In this document: positions 54,596 to 63,863 of the stretch, piece by piece
Position numbering within the stretch: position 1 is the stretch's first letter
How the letters are laid out: each line of letters begins with the position of its first letter
Notes under the pieces: model-generated
Database searches by the model: none
Told to the model about the DNA's origin: nothing
The model's input: the letters and a program-made list of their open reading frames with translations, nothing else
Source of the DNA: Ruminobacter sp964520475
Lineage (GTDB): Bacteria; Pseudomonadota; Gammaproteobacteria; Enterobacterales; Succinivibrionaceae
Assembly (NCBI GenBank): GCA_964520475.1
Contig: CAZFNS010000002.1
Coordinates: 1 to 64,000, forward strand
Length of the DNA: 64,000 nucleotides
Reading direction: 5' to 3'
Position numbers and translations under genes: made by a program

Positions 54596-55105
54596 TCAGG
54601 CGCGGGGGCTCCCGCCCCGGCGCCAGTAGGCTTGGGATCTGTCGAACTCGTAAACGACCTGGTTGCTGCTCCCCCGGAAGGCGAGGGACGGGTCTTTGAG
54701 CTCCAGAACGAACCTGCCGTCGATCAGCACGTCGACGAGCTCCACTATCTCGAGCTGCGCCGGGGTGAGCTCGGCGTAGTCGTACCCGGTCCAGAGCCAG
54801 ATGTCCTTTTCCGGGGCGCACTCGGCCCTCACCCTTTCGCAGAGGGCCTTCACGGCGGCGAGGTTCGGGGGAAAGAGCGGGTCGCCGCCCGTCAGGGACA
54901 GGCCCCTCCGCTTGATGCGGGTGTCGTTGAGGTCGGCGACGATCCGGTCGCTCATTTCCTTCGTGAAGGGGAACCCGGCGTCCGGGTTCCACGTCGACTG
55001 GTTGTAGCAGCCCTTGCAGCGGTGCTCGCACCCGGCCACGAACAGCGTGCACCTGGTGCCGAGCCCGTTCAATACGTCAATCTGGATATATTTGCAGTAA
55101 TTCAT
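54596..55105 (-). CDS. nrdG: Anaerobic ribonucleotide reductase activating protein
   Basis: 169 residues. Radical-SAM activase that installs the glycyl radical on NrdD. Cluster motif C26-x3-C30-x2-C33 in VAGCEHRCKGCYNQSTW, SLTGGDPLFPPN, and a C-terminal VDVLIDGRFV. ATG 55105 starts MNYCKYIQIDVLNG, the normal NrdG N-terminus. nrdD is not adjacent (uvrB lies upstream), unlike the usual nrdDG pair. An ACAC-N7-GTGT element at 55208-55222 is one base short of an NrdR box. Confidence 0.94.
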   Translation of the reverse strand: MNYCKYIQIDVLNGLGTRCTLFVAGCEHRCKGCYNQSTWNPDAGFPFTKEMSDRIVADLNDTRIKRRGLSLTGGDPLFPPNLAAVKALCERVRAECAPEKDIWLWTGYDYAELTPAQLEIVELVDVLIDGRFVLELKDPSLAFRGSSNQVVYEFDRSQAYWRRGGSPRA

Positions 55106-55297
55106 CGCGGTTCTTCCGGTCCGGCCGCTCCCGCCGCGCGGGGATTGTCCCCCTCCGGCGTAAAATTCCGGCCGGCTACAGTTTACTACCTTTTGGGATC
55201 CGTTCAAACACAAAAAACGTGTCTTATAAATCCGCTATAAAAAACCGCGCGTTTTTTGCTTTGTTTATAAATTATATATAACGTCCCGGGGCGCGGG

Positions 55298-57343
55298 CTA
55301 TTCCATTTCCCTGAGCCGCCGGTCGCACGCCCGGATGCGGTCCCGGAGCGCGATGGCCTCCTCGAACTTGAGCTCCTTCGCGGCCTTCTTCATGGCGGCT
55401 TCCATTTCCTCCATCATTTTCACGAGCGCGCGGGCGTCGCTCACGGCGGAGACGTCGAAGTCCCCGCCCGCCTTCGCGGCGGGCCGCGCCCCGGCGGCGG
55501 CGCCCGGCCGGGCGTCCCCGAGCATCATGACGTCCGTGACCTTTTTGACGAGCGCGCGCGGCACGATGCCGCGCGCGCGGTTGAACTCCAGCTGTTTGCG
55601 CCGCCGGCGCTCGGTTTCGGTTATCGCCTCCCGCATGGCGTCGCTCACCTGATCGGCGTAGAGGATGGCCTTGCCGCGCAGGTTGCGGGCGGCGCGGCCG
55701 ATGGTCTGGATGAGGGAGCGCCCCGAGCGCAGGAACCCCTCCTTGTCGGCGTCGAGTATGGCCACCAGGGAGACCTCGGGGATGTCGAGGCCCTCCCGCA
55801 GCAGGTTTATCCCCACCAGGGCGTCGAACCTGCCGAGCCGCAGATCCCTGATGATCTCCACCCGCTCGACGGTGTCTATGTCCGAGTGCAGGTACCTGAC
55901 CCGGACGCCGTGCTCGTCCAGGTAGTCCGTGAGGTCCTCGGCCATCCGCTTGGTGAGGGTGGTCACCAGGACCCGCTCGTTCCGCGCGGCCCGCTCCCGG
56001 ATCTCGCCCATCACGTCGTCGACCTGGAACTTCACGGGCCGGATCTCCACCTCGGGATCCACGAGGCCCGTGGGCCGGACGATCTGCTCGACGACCTCCC
56101 CGCCGCTTTCCCCGATCTCGTACTGGTTCGGGGTCGCGGAAACGTAGATGGTCTGGGGCTGGAGGGCGCGGAACTCCTCGAACCTGAGGGGGCGGTTGTC
56201 GAGGGCCGAGGGCAGGCGGAAGCCGAACTCAACCAGGGTCTCCTTGCGCGAGCGGTCGCCCCGGTACATGGCGCCGATCTGGGGCACGGTGACGTGGGAC
56301 TCGTCGATGATGAGCAGCCCGTCGCGCGGCAGGTAGTCGAACAGGCACGGCGGCGGCTCCCCGGGGGCCCGGCCCGACAGGTACCGCGAGTAGTTCTCGA
56401 TGCCGCGGCAGTACCCGAGCTCGCTCATCATCTCGAGGTCGAGGGAAGTGCGCTCGGTGAGCCGCTGATCCTCGAGCAGCTTGTGTTTCGCGAGGAGCTC
56501 GGCCTTCCGGTCCGCGAGATCCCGCCGGATCTCGCCCACGGCTTTCAGGATGAGGTCCTTCGGGGTGACGTAATGGGTCTTCGGATAGATGGTGACGCGC
56601 GGGACGGCGCGCAGGCGCCGGCCGGTCAGCGGCTCGAAGAGGACGATCGACTCGACCTCGTCGTCGAAGAGCCCGATCCGCACCGCGAAGTCGTCGGCCT
56701 CGGCGGGGAACACGTCGATCACGTCCCCGCGCACCCGGAACGTCGCCCGGCCGAACTCGATCTCGTTGCGCGTGTACTGGAGCTCCGAGAGCCGCCTCAG
56801 GATCTTCGCCCGGGAGATCTCCTCCCCCACGGACAGGTGCAGCATCATCTTGAGATAGCTTTCCGGCGAGCCCAGGCCGTAAATGGCGCTCACCGAGGCC
56901 ACGATGACCGTGTCCCTCCTCTCGAGCAGCGCCTTGGTGGCGCTCAGGCGCATCTGCTCGATGTGGTCGTTCACCCGCGCGTCCTTCTCGATGTAGGTGT
57001 CGGAGCTCGGGATATACGCCTCGGGCTGGTAAAAATCGTAGTACGACACGAAGTACTCGACGGCGTTGCGCGGGAAGAACTCCCGCATCTCCCCGTAAAG
57101 CTGGGCGGCCAGCGTCTTGTTGTGCGCCATGATCATGGTCGGCCGGTTGAGCCGGGCGATGACGTTCGCCATGGTGAACGTCTTGCCCGACCCGGTCACG
57201 CCGAGCAGGGTCTGGGCCCTGCGCCCGCTTTCGATCCCCCGGACCAGCGCCTCGATGGCCTCGGGCTGATCCCCCGAGGGCCGGTACGGGGCGCGCAGCT
57301 CGAAGGGCCTGCGGCTTGCGCCGTCTGATTCGTCCGTCGTCAC
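55298..57343 (-). CDS. uvrB: Excinuclease ABC subunit B, GTG start
   Basis: 681 residues. DNA-damage-loading helicase of nucleotide excision repair. Walker A LLGVTGSGKTFTMANVI, beta-hairpin region YYDFYQPEAYIPSSDTYIEKD, DESH box LLIIDESHVTVPQ, motif VI QTIGRAARN, and C-terminal UVR domain for UvrC contact (about 640-675, with a short Ala/Gly/Arg-rich spacer before it). The start is a GTG at 57343, immediately followed by the conserved ELRAPYRPSGDQPEAI region within 16 residues; the ribosome site is poor. Confidence 0.95.
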   Translation of the reverse strand: MTTDESDGASRRPFELRAPYRPSGDQPEAIEALVRGIESGRRAQTLLGVTGSGKTFTMANVIARLNRPTMIMAHNKTLAAQLYGEMREFFPRNAVEYFVSYYDFYQPEAYIPSSDTYIEKDARVNDHIEQMRLSATKALLERRDTVIVASVSAIYGLGSPESYLKMMLHLSVGEEISRAKILRRLSELQYTRNEIEFGRATFRVRGDVIDVFPAEADDFAVRIGLFDDEVESIVLFEPLTGRRLRAVPRVTIYPKTHYVTPKDLILKAVGEIRRDLADRKAELLAKHKLLEDQRLTERTSLDLEMMSELGYCRGIENYSRYLSGRAPGEPPPCLFDYLPRDGLLIIDESHVTVPQIGAMYRGDRSRKETLVEFGFRLPSALDNRPLRFEEFRALQPQTIYVSATPNQYEIGESGGEVVEQIVRPTGLVDPEVEIRPVKFQVDDVMGEIRERAARNERVLVTTLTKRMAEDLTDYLDEHGVRVRYLHSDIDTVERVEIIRDLRLGRFDALVGINLLREGLDIPEVSLVAILDADKEGFLRSGRSLIQTIGRAARNLRGKAILYADQVSDAMREAITETERRRRKQLEFNRARGIVPRALVKKVTDVMMLGDARPGAAAGARPAAKAGGDFDVSAVSDARALVKMMEEMEAAMKKAAKELKFEEAIALRDRIRACDRRLREME

Positions 57344-57471
57344 TCCCTGTTCCTCCCGCCCGTATTATAGCAGAGAACCCGCCCCCGCGGCCGCCTCCCG
57401 GAGGCGCGGAAACGCCCGCCCCGGCGCGGGCCGCGGGGGCGCGGCGCGCCGCCAATTTTTGCAAAATATTG

Positions 57472-57500
57472 TTGACACGAAACGGCAAAACAAATATCAT
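57472..57500 (+). promoter_or_regulatory. Promoter of the tRNA-Asn operon
   Basis: Consensus TTGACA (57472-57477), 17-bp spacer, TATCAT (57495-57500). Confidence 0.8.
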
Positions 57501-57545
57501 GCATGCCTGTGGCGGGGTCCGTCTTCCCGGGTCGCGCCGCGGCGT

Positions 57546-57621
57546 TCCTCCTTAGTTCAGTCGGTAGAACGGCGGACTGTTAATCCGTATGTCGCTGGTT
57601 CGAGTCCAGCAGGAGGAGCCA
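57546..57621 (+). tRNA. tRNA-Asn (GUU), copy 1
   Basis: 76 nt including encoded CCA. Acceptor TCCTCCT/AGGAGGA, anticodon loop CTGTTAA, T-loop GGTTCGAGTCC. Close to E. coli tRNA-Asn. Confidence 0.96.
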
Positions 57622-57668
57622 CCTTTTTTTTCCCGGCCCGCCGGCCCGTCCGGCCCGCCGTCTTTCCT

Positions 57669-57744
57669 TCCTCCTTAGTTCAGTCGGTAGAACGGCGGAC
57701 TGTTAATCCGTATGTCGCTGGTTCGAGTCCAGCAGGAGGAGCCA
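57669..57744 (+). tRNA. tRNA-Asn (GUU), copy 2
   Basis: Identical to copy 1 over 76 nt, including CCA. The 47-bp spacer is unrelated to the tRNA, so this is a true tandem pair rather than an assembly overlap. Confidence 0.95.
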
Positions 57745-58161
57745 CCCGATTCCCCCCTCCCCGGCGCGACGGCGCCCGCGCCGCGGATCATTTCGCGCCC
57801 GCGCTTTCCGGTCCGCGGATCCGCCGGGCCGCGCGCCCCGGCCCGCCCCCTCCCGCGGGCGATGTTTCCTTTACCGCCCCGGTACCGCCCCGGCGCGTAA
57901 AAACAGCATATAATTATGATAATAAATCATAAAAAAATAAACGATTTTATATCTTGTGCGGTTACAGCTATGTTATAATCCTGCAAACGGTTTTTTATGC
58001 GGCTGTTAACAGGACGTAGTCCGGGGCGGCCGCGCCGCGCGCTCCGGCATCGGCCGCGGCAGCCTTCCGGCGGCGGTCTCATACTATAACAATGACAAGC
58101 GGCCGCCGAGATGCCGAGTTTCGGAATTTGCAAACATCAATGTAGACCAAGGAGTGACCTC
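57745..58161. other. Intergenic region upstream of the first CsrD-like gene
   Basis: 417 bp, no gene. GC-rich to about 57900, then AT-rich with an extended -10 promoter (57971-57979), then a GC-rich leader of about 175 nt with strong secondary structure. No known riboswitch or CsrA-type repeat set was recognised. Confidence 0.6.
57971..57979 (+). promoter_or_regulatory. Extended -10 promoter for the first CsrD-like gene
   Basis: TGTTATAAT, a perfect TGnTATAAT. No -35 at good spacing (TTGTGC is only 14 bp away), as is common with extended -10 promoters. Confidence 0.6.
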
Positions 58162-60051
58162 ATGTCTGGATCAATCAGCACGATGACAAAATGTGTACTC
58201 ATTTCTGTCTTGCTGTGCCTAATCGGAATGGGAGCGATTTTTTACACTACAAAATCGGAATGCGAAGTTCAGGTTTCCCGCGCCCAAAACATAATGAACA
58301 ATATGGTTGACTGGGAGAACTTCACGTCCGACACCGGCAACACCGTATTCGCCGCCATGGAGCTGGCTTCCCTCGACGTGTCCGTGGGCAGCTCTCCCGT
58401 CTACAGCAGCGACTCCACTTCCGGGACTTTCGTCGACAAGATTTTCCCGACCTCCGCCGAGGTCTCTTTCGCCGGCAACACCACCGTCAAATTCACCGTC
58501 GACACTTCCGGGATCCAGAACGGGCTCATCATCGAGGTCGTGGCGCTGATCGTCCTCGTCTTCGCGGCGACCCTGATCACCGCGCAGCTGTACCTCATCG
58601 AGAACTACCAGGACGCGCTGCTGATCAAGAACTCGATCCTGAGCAAGCGCTACGAGGATCTGCCGTTTGAGGATCTGTCGCGCGAGCTCACCCGCAACGA
58701 CAAGAAGAACGAGGAGGAGATCGCCGAGGCCAAGAGGAAGATCGAGCGTCTCGCCAACGCCGCCGCCCTCGACCCGCTGACGAACCTGTACAACCGCCAG
58801 ACCTTCAACAACACCCTCGACAACATCCTGTCCGGCAAGACCATTTCCAAGACCAAGACCGTCCTCGGCATCTTCCGGGCCTCGGAGGTCCAGTACATCA
58901 ACTCCGAGCGCGGCTACCAGATGGGCGACAAGTACATCCAGGATCTCGCCGGCATGATCAGCGACTCGGTCAAGCGCATCCCGGGCGCCAACGCCTACCG
59001 CATCTCGGGCACCGACATCGCGGTGCTGGTTCCGAACGGCACCCAGGACGTCGCCGACAACATCGTCAGCAACCTCAAGCTGCAGCTCACCGAGTTCCAG
59101 AAGAATTTCGACCTGACCAACGTGTGCTACAGCGGCTTCACCATCTTCGAGCCGAAGGAAACCAAAGAAGACATCATGGCCAAGGCCGACCTGGCCCTCG
59201 CCAAGGCCCAGACCTCGGTGTGCAACGGCTACGCCTTCCAGGCCGAGCCCACGGAGAACTACTTCCAGGGCGAGCTGCACTGGCTCGAGACCGTCAAGAA
59301 CATCATCAGCAGCCGCCGCATCAATCTCTTCTACCAGCCGATTAAGGGCATGAACATTTCCATCAAGCCCTACGTCGAGATCTACACCCGCTTCACCACC
59401 GAGGCGGGCGAGAACCTGTCGACCGAGACGGTGCTGGCCGCCGCGCAGCGCCACGACCTGCTCGTCAAGCTCGAAGAGATGATCATCGAGTCCATCATCG
59501 CCAAGTACCGCCAGATCAACGACGAGAACCTCAGGTTCGGCATCAACCTCTCGTCCAACGCCCTCATCAACACGTCCTTCCTCCTGTGGCTCGAAAGGGC
59601 GCTGATCCGCCACGCCGACATCGCCCAGGGCCTGGTGTTCGAAGTCGACGAGTCCATGCTCGAGAGCAACTATCCGGCCGCGGAGAGACTGTTCACCATC
59701 ATCCGCAGATCCGGCTCGTTCACCAGCATCAGCCACTTCGGGCGCGGCCTCGAGTCGTTCAAGCTGTTCAGGGAACTCAACCCGAGCTACATCAAGATCG
59801 ACCCGAACATCTGCCAGTCGTTCGAAAAGGACACCAACTCGCAGCAGTTCGTCCGCATGATCATCGAACTCGCCCACCGCCAGAACTGCGTGACCATCGC
59901 CGAAGGCGTCGAGTCCCTGGCCCAGCGCCAGCGCATCGAGGCTCAGTACATCGACGCGATGCAGGGCTACATCATCGCCAAGCCCGAGCCGCTCGTGGAC
60001 AAGATCGAGTTCAAATGGGTGACCATACAGAATGCTGAGTACTCAGCATAA
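58162..60051 (+). CDS. CsrD-like membrane protein with degenerate GGDEF and EAL domains (1)
   Basis: 629 residues. ATG 58162 has AAGGAG eight bases upstream. Two helices (about 11-29 and 121-143) enclose a small periplasmic domain, then a coiled linker, GGDEF-like domain (about 200-350) and EAL-like domain (about 370-612). The GGDEF site reads SGTDI (282-286). The EAL site is EIY (406-408), and the DDFG loop is SHFG (524-527), so a metal-binding Asp is lost. Neither cyclase nor phosphodiesterase activity is expected. Length, layout and motif loss resemble E. coli CsrD (646 residues), which promotes RNase E decay of CsrB/C RNAs. Role here is inferred. Confidence 0.8.
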   Translation: MSGSISTMTKCVLISVLLCLIGMGAIFYTTKSECEVQVSRAQNIMNNMVDWENFTSDTGNTVFAAMELASLDVSVGSSPVYSSDSTSGTFVDKIFPTSAEVSFAGNTTVKFTVDTSGIQNGLIIEVVALIVLVFAATLITAQLYLIENYQDALLIKNSILSKRYEDLPFEDLSRELTRNDKKNEEEIAEAKRKIERLANAAALDPLTNLYNRQTFNNTLDNILSGKTISKTKTVLGIFRASEVQYINSERGYQMGDKYIQDLAGMISDSVKRIPGANAYRISGTDIAVLVPNGTQDVADNIVSNLKLQLTEFQKNFDLTNVCYSGFTIFEPKETKEDIMAKADLALAKAQTSVCNGYAFQAEPTENYFQGELHWLETVKNIISSRRINLFYQPIKGMNISIKPYVEIYTRFTTEAGENLSTETVLAAAQRHDLLVKLEEMIIESIIAKYRQINDENLRFGINLSSNALINTSFLLWLERALIRHADIAQGLVFEVDESMLESNYPAAERLFTIIRRSGSFTSISHFGRGLESFKLFRELNPSYIKIDPNICQSFEKDTNSQQFVRMIIELAHRQNCVTIAEGVESLAQRQRIEAQYIDAMQGYIIAKPEPLVDKIEFKWVTIQNAEYSA

Positions 60052-60088
60052 TTGAAAGCGTTTTGACGCGCCGGCCCGGATCTTGTGC

Positions 60089-60157
60089 TATTGTAGGGAT
60101 CGGACCGGCTCCGGGTCGCGTTTAACTTTAAGGGATCGGCGCCGCCGATCCCTTTTT
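60089..60157 (+). ncRNA. Possible short RNA or terminator unit between the two CsrD-like genes
   Basis: An extended -10-like TGCTATTGT (60086-60094) lies about 20 bp after TTGACG. About 40 nt on is a strong intrinsic terminator: GGGATCGGC / GCCGATCCC (60132-60140 with 60144-60152) plus T5. The terminator surely ends the upstream gene; a separate ~57-nt RNA with several GGA motifs is only a possibility. Confidence 0.3.
60132..60157 (+). terminator. Intrinsic terminator of the first CsrD-like gene
   Basis: Perfect 9-bp stem GGGATCGGC / GCCGATCCC, 3-nt loop, then TTTTTCGC. Confidence 0.85.
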
Positions 60158-60206
60158 CGCTTATCGGGCGCCCGCCCCCGGGACACGTATATTTCAGGGA
60201 ACCAAT

Positions 60207-62576
60207 ATGCGCTACATCAACCTCCCCCTTTCAAGGCAGTTTCTGGTCGGCGTGATCCTGCAGGCCGCCACGTTGCTTCTGTTCGTCTTCGTCGTCTACC
60301 GCGGGACCCTGTGGATCACCCGGGCCAACACGGAGAACATGATCGCCGAGCAGAGCGCCGCCGTGTACAACTTCCTTGAGGAAAAATCCAAGGACGACAT
60401 AGCCTCGCTGCTCCAGGTCATCGAGAGCAACCCGTACGCCGTAAAGCTGCCGCCGAGCGTCTCCTACATCGAATGGGAGTCGTTCAACGAGTTCAAGGGG
60501 CCCATCATCAGAACCTCCAACGATTCCTTCATCAAGCCGGCGATCATCGAGGCCTTTAAGGAAAAAATCAAGAACTACGGCCAGGAGGCCCTGGCCCGGG
60601 GGATCGTGGAGTACACCTGCGACAACGAGTGTTTCCTCCTCACCTACAGCTCGTACCAGGTGAACCAGATCGCCGGCAACGCCTACGTGGCGCTCAACAT
60701 GCGCTCCATAACCGAACTGCTCCAGAAGCACAACAACCACCCCACCCTGATGATCTACGGCATCCCCGAAAGCGACAGTCAGGAATGGCTCGATCGCGAC
60801 GTGGCCGGGCTCAACTGGGAATATCTGCTCGAGCAGAACAAGGCCAGCGACATCTGGCAGCACATCCCCTCGTACAAGGAAGTGCTCAAGGGCAAGATCA
60901 CCTACCGCAGTTTCCTGGACGCCATCTGCGAGGTCCACGGCTACGGGAGCTACGTGCTCTCCCCCTTCGCCTACGGCGGCAAGTTCATCGGCTTCACCGT
61001 GACCTTCATGCCCAAGGTGCCGCTGCTCCGGGCCCTGAAGATGGGGCTCCTGCACAACATCACGGCCGGAGCGGTGCTGGCGGCGCTGCTCGTGCTGATA
61101 ATCTGCCACTACATTTTCAACCAGATAAGGCTCGAGGGCTTTTTCCTCAGGAACAGGCAGATGCTCGCCGCCTACGCGGACTCCCCGAAGGCGGGCAGCT
61201 CCGACGAGGTGAACGCGCTGCTCGGGCACCTCAAGTCCTCGCTGGATTCGAACGAGTCCCAGTCCCGGCAGATCGAGCTCCTGCACAGCAAGCTTAAATT
61301 CTACTCCGGCTACGACCCGCTCTCGGGCCTGCCCAACCGGCAGTGGATCCAGGAGCGCCTTTCCGGGCTGCTCGCCGAAAGCAGGGTGAACGGCGCCATG
61401 ACCCTGTTCGCCGCCGAGTTCCGCCCGGATCTGCCGCCCGAGATCTTCGAGGACGAGAACGGCGCCCGGCGCGTCGCCGCCGCCATGCGCGGCGCCCTCG
61501 GCGAAGACGACTGCCTCGCCGTCCTCGAGCCGTCCGTCTACTGTCTCGTCACCGCCGAGGCCTCGTCCCGGCAGGAGCTCGCCGGGATGCTCAACCGCGT
61601 GAGAAAGGCCCTGGCCGAAGAGGTAAACGAAGGGAAAGAGGTCCGCGTCTGCGCCGGCATCGTGCAGATCCTCGGCGGCTCGGTGAAGCCCTCCGTGATC
61701 ATGAAGCAGACCCACGCGGCCTACGAGCGCAGCCTCGGGCTCAAGAGCGACGAGAGCTACGTGACCTACACGGACGAAATGAGCGGCGACTCGTACTTCG
61801 TCGACGAGGACTTCGCCAAGAGCCTCCGGGAGGCCGGGCTCCGCGGCGACATCACCCTGCGCTACGACCAGGTGGTCGACGTGAACACCGGCGCGGCCCG
61901 CTACCTCATCGCCCGCTGCCTGTGGTTCCGCGACGGGGAGACGGTGAACCTCGACGAGTGCGCCGGCCAGCTCACCGGCTCCGGGCTCAACACGCAGAAC
62001 GCCTGCTGGAAGATCGAATACTCGCTGCAGGACCTCGCGGAGCTCGATCAGAACACCAGCCTCAACGTCGGCCTGATGATCCCGCTCAACGCCGGGCAGT
62101 TCCTCGACGCCAACCTGCTGAGTTTCCTGGACGCGATGACGGCCAAGCACCGGATCCAGCCGGGCCGGATCACCTTCGCCCTCACCGAGAACGCCCTGAG
62201 CTCCGACATCGAGAACTGCCTGAAGGCGATCGGCGAGCTGAAGACGGCCGGCTACCACATCGCCCTGCAGGATTACACCCCGGGCATGATCGACATGACC
62301 TTCATCAGGAAGTACGGGTTCTCCGCGGTGCTCCTGAGCGGCAGCCTCACCGCCGGCGTGCTCGCGAGCGACTACGACCGCTTCATCCTGACCGCCAAGG
62401 TCGCCAAATGGCTCCAGAGCATCGAGCCCCTCGTCATGCTCCAGGACGTGAGCAACCGCGTGATCCTCGAGACGTTCCGGGAAACCGGGGTGAGCCTGAT
62501 GTGCGGCGCCCTGTTCCCGCGCGGGCAGGACATCAGCGCGGTCAAGGCGAGCATCAACGGCGACGACGGGCAGTAG
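60207..62576 (+). CDS. CsrD-like membrane protein with degenerate GGDEF and EAL domains (2)
   Basis: 789 residues. Start follows AGGGA. Two helices (about 11-33 and 283-305) frame a 250-residue periplasmic sensor domain with two cysteines (138, 142). A helical linker follows (about 306-365), then GGDEF-like (about 365-515, PLSGLPNRQW kept, catalytic loop replaced by EPSVYCLV) and EAL-like (about 545-775) domains. The EAL position reads IARCLW (568-573), the NxS position is lost, DDFG is QDYT, and the catalytic Lys is Leu. It is even more degenerate than its neighbour, so probably a regulatory protein. It may heteromerise with protein 1, given adjacency and shared topology. No c-di-GMP enzyme is in the window. 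Confidence 0.78.
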   Translation: MRYINLPLSRQFLVGVILQAATLLLFVFVVYRGTLWITRANTENMIAEQSAAVYNFLEEKSKDDIASLLQVIESNPYAVKLPPSVSYIEWESFNEFKGPIIRTSNDSFIKPAIIEAFKEKIKNYGQEALARGIVEYTCDNECFLLTYSSYQVNQIAGNAYVALNMRSITELLQKHNNHPTLMIYGIPESDSQEWLDRDVAGLNWEYLLEQNKASDIWQHIPSYKEVLKGKITYRSFLDAICEVHGYGSYVLSPFAYGGKFIGFTVTFMPKVPLLRALKMGLLHNITAGAVLAALLVLIICHYIFNQIRLEGFFLRNRQMLAAYADSPKAGSSDEVNALLGHLKSSLDSNESQSRQIELLHSKLKFYSGYDPLSGLPNRQWIQERLSGLLAESRVNGAMTLFAAEFRPDLPPEIFEDENGARRVAAAMRGALGEDDCLAVLEPSVYCLVTAEASSRQELAGMLNRVRKALAEEVNEGKEVRVCAGIVQILGGSVKPSVIMKQTHAAYERSLGLKSDESYVTYTDEMSGDSYFVDEDFAKSLREAGLRGDITLRYDQVVDVNTGAARYLIARCLWFRDGETVNLDECAGQLTGSGLNTQNACWKIEYSLQDLAELDQNTSLNVGLMIPLNAGQFLDANLLSFLDAMTAKHRIQPGRITFALTENALSSDIENCLKAIGELKTAGYHIALQDYTPGMIDMTFIRKYGFSAVLLSGSLTAGVLASDYDRFILTAKVAKWLQSIEPLVMLQDVSNRVILETFRETGVSLMCGALFPRGQDISAVKASINGDDGQ

Positions 62577-62592
62577 CCCGCGCCGTCCGCGC

Positions 62593-62636
62593 AAAAAAAA
62601 CCTCCGGGATCGTCCGATCCCGGAGGATTTTTTTTT
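62593..62636. terminator. Bidirectional terminator between the second CsrD-like gene and serC
   Basis: Perfect 12-bp stem CCTCCGGGATCG / CGATCCCGGAGG (62601-62612 with 62615-62626), A8 on the left (T8 on the minus strand) and T9 on the right. Confidence 0.92.
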
Positions 62637-62663
62637 GCGGGGGCCGCGCCCCCGGGAGCTCCC

Positions 62664-63749
62664 TTACCCGCGGCTCTTCGCGAAGCGCTCCATGAACGCG
62701 ATCAGCGCCTTCACGCCTTCGAGCGGCATGGCGTTGTAGAGACTGGCCCGCATGCCGCCGATGAGCCGGTGCCCCTTCAGCGAGATCAGCCCGTTCGCCT
62801 TCGCCTCCGCGAGGAAGTCCGCGTCGAGGGCCGGATCCTTGAGGAAGAACGGAATGTTCATGCGCGAGCGGACCGCCGGGGCGACCTCGTTGCGGTAGAA
62901 ATCGGAGCTGTCGAGGAAGTCGTAGAACAGCCCGGACTTCTCTTTGTTGAGGGCCTCCATGGCCTCCACGCCGCCGATGCTCCTGAGCCACTTGAACACC
63001 TTGCCCGCGAAGTACCAGGCGAACGTGTTCGGGGTGTTGAGCATGGAGTTGTTGTCCGCCGTGACCTTATAGTCCCAGATTACCGGGGTGATCGGCTGGG
63101 CGTGCCCGACGAGGTCATCGCGCACGATCACGATGGCGAGCCCCGACGGGCCGATGTTCTTCTGGGCGCCGGCGTACAGCAGGCCGAACTTCGACACGTC
63201 GATGCGGCGCGACAGGATGCACGAGGAGATGTCGGCGACCACCGGGACGGAGCCCGCGTCCACGTCGCCGGAGATTTCGACGCCGTGGATCGTTTCGTTG
63301 AGGCACATGTGGACGTAGGCCGCGGCGGGGTTCAGATCGAGCCCTTTGAGGTTCACGTCGGTCTTGCCTTCGGCGTTCACGAAATCGGCCTTCAGGCGGC
63401 GCACGCGGACGTACTTGGAAGCCTCGTCGGCCGCGTAGCCCGACCAGGCGCCCGTCAGCACGTAATCGGCGGCGTCGTCCGGGGCCGCGAGGTTAAGCGG
63501 CGCGTTCGCGAACACCGCCCGGCCGCCGCCGTGCATGAACAGCACGAGGTAATTGTCCGGGATCGCCATCAGCGCGCGCAGATCGGCCTCCGCCTGCTTG
63601 GCGACGGCCAGGAACTCCCTGGACCGGTGCGAGATCTCGATGACCCCCGCGCCGACGCCCCCGAAGTCGGTAAACTCGTCCCGCACCTCGCGCATCACCG
63701 GCTCGGGCAGCATCGACGGCCCGGCCGAAAAATTATAAACCCTGCTCAT
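62664..63749 (-). CDS. serC: Phosphoserine aminotransferase
   Basis: 361 residues. PLP enzyme converting 3-phosphohydroxypyruvate to phosphoserine (serine pathway) and also acting in pyridoxal phosphate synthesis. Start YNFSAGPSMLPEPVM is canonical; the PLP lysine lies in YAGAQKNIGPSGLAIVIV. ATG 63749 has GGAAGG seven bases upstream, and a TTG two codons earlier is rejected. It is downstream of gyrA on the same strand, an order known from many Gammaproteobacteria. Confidence 0.96.
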   Translation of the reverse strand: MSRVYNFSAGPSMLPEPVMREVRDEFTDFGGVGAGVIEISHRSREFLAVAKQAEADLRALMAIPDNYLVLFMHGGGRAVFANAPLNLAAPDDAADYVLTGAWSGYAADEASKYVRVRRLKADFVNAEGKTDVNLKGLDLNPAAAYVHMCLNETIHGVEISGDVDAGSVPVVADISSCILSRRIDVSKFGLLYAGAQKNIGPSGLAIVIVRDDLVGHAQPITPVIWDYKVTADNNSMLNTPNTFAWYFAGKVFKWLRSIGGVEAMEALNKEKSGLFYDFLDSSDFYRNEVAPAVRSRMNIPFFLKDPALDADFLAEAKANGLISLKGHRLIGGMRASLYNAMPLEGVKALIAFMERFAKSRG

Positions 63750-63863
63750 AAACAACCTTCCTCTTCAAGCCTCCGGCGGCGCCCCGCGGGCGCCGCCTCC
63801 CGAATCCGATTATACCAAAAATCGCCCCGCGCCGTTAACCCGGGGGCTTTCCCGGGACGCGCC

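Noticed and set aside
55208..55222. NrdR box upstream of nrdG
   Set aside because: ACAC and GTGT are 7 bases apart instead of 8 and no second box at the right phase was found.
57546..57744. Tandem tRNA-Asn as integration site or assembly duplication
   Set aside because: Spacer of 47 bp is unrelated to the tRNA, repeats exceed 55 bp and there is no N run or integrase.
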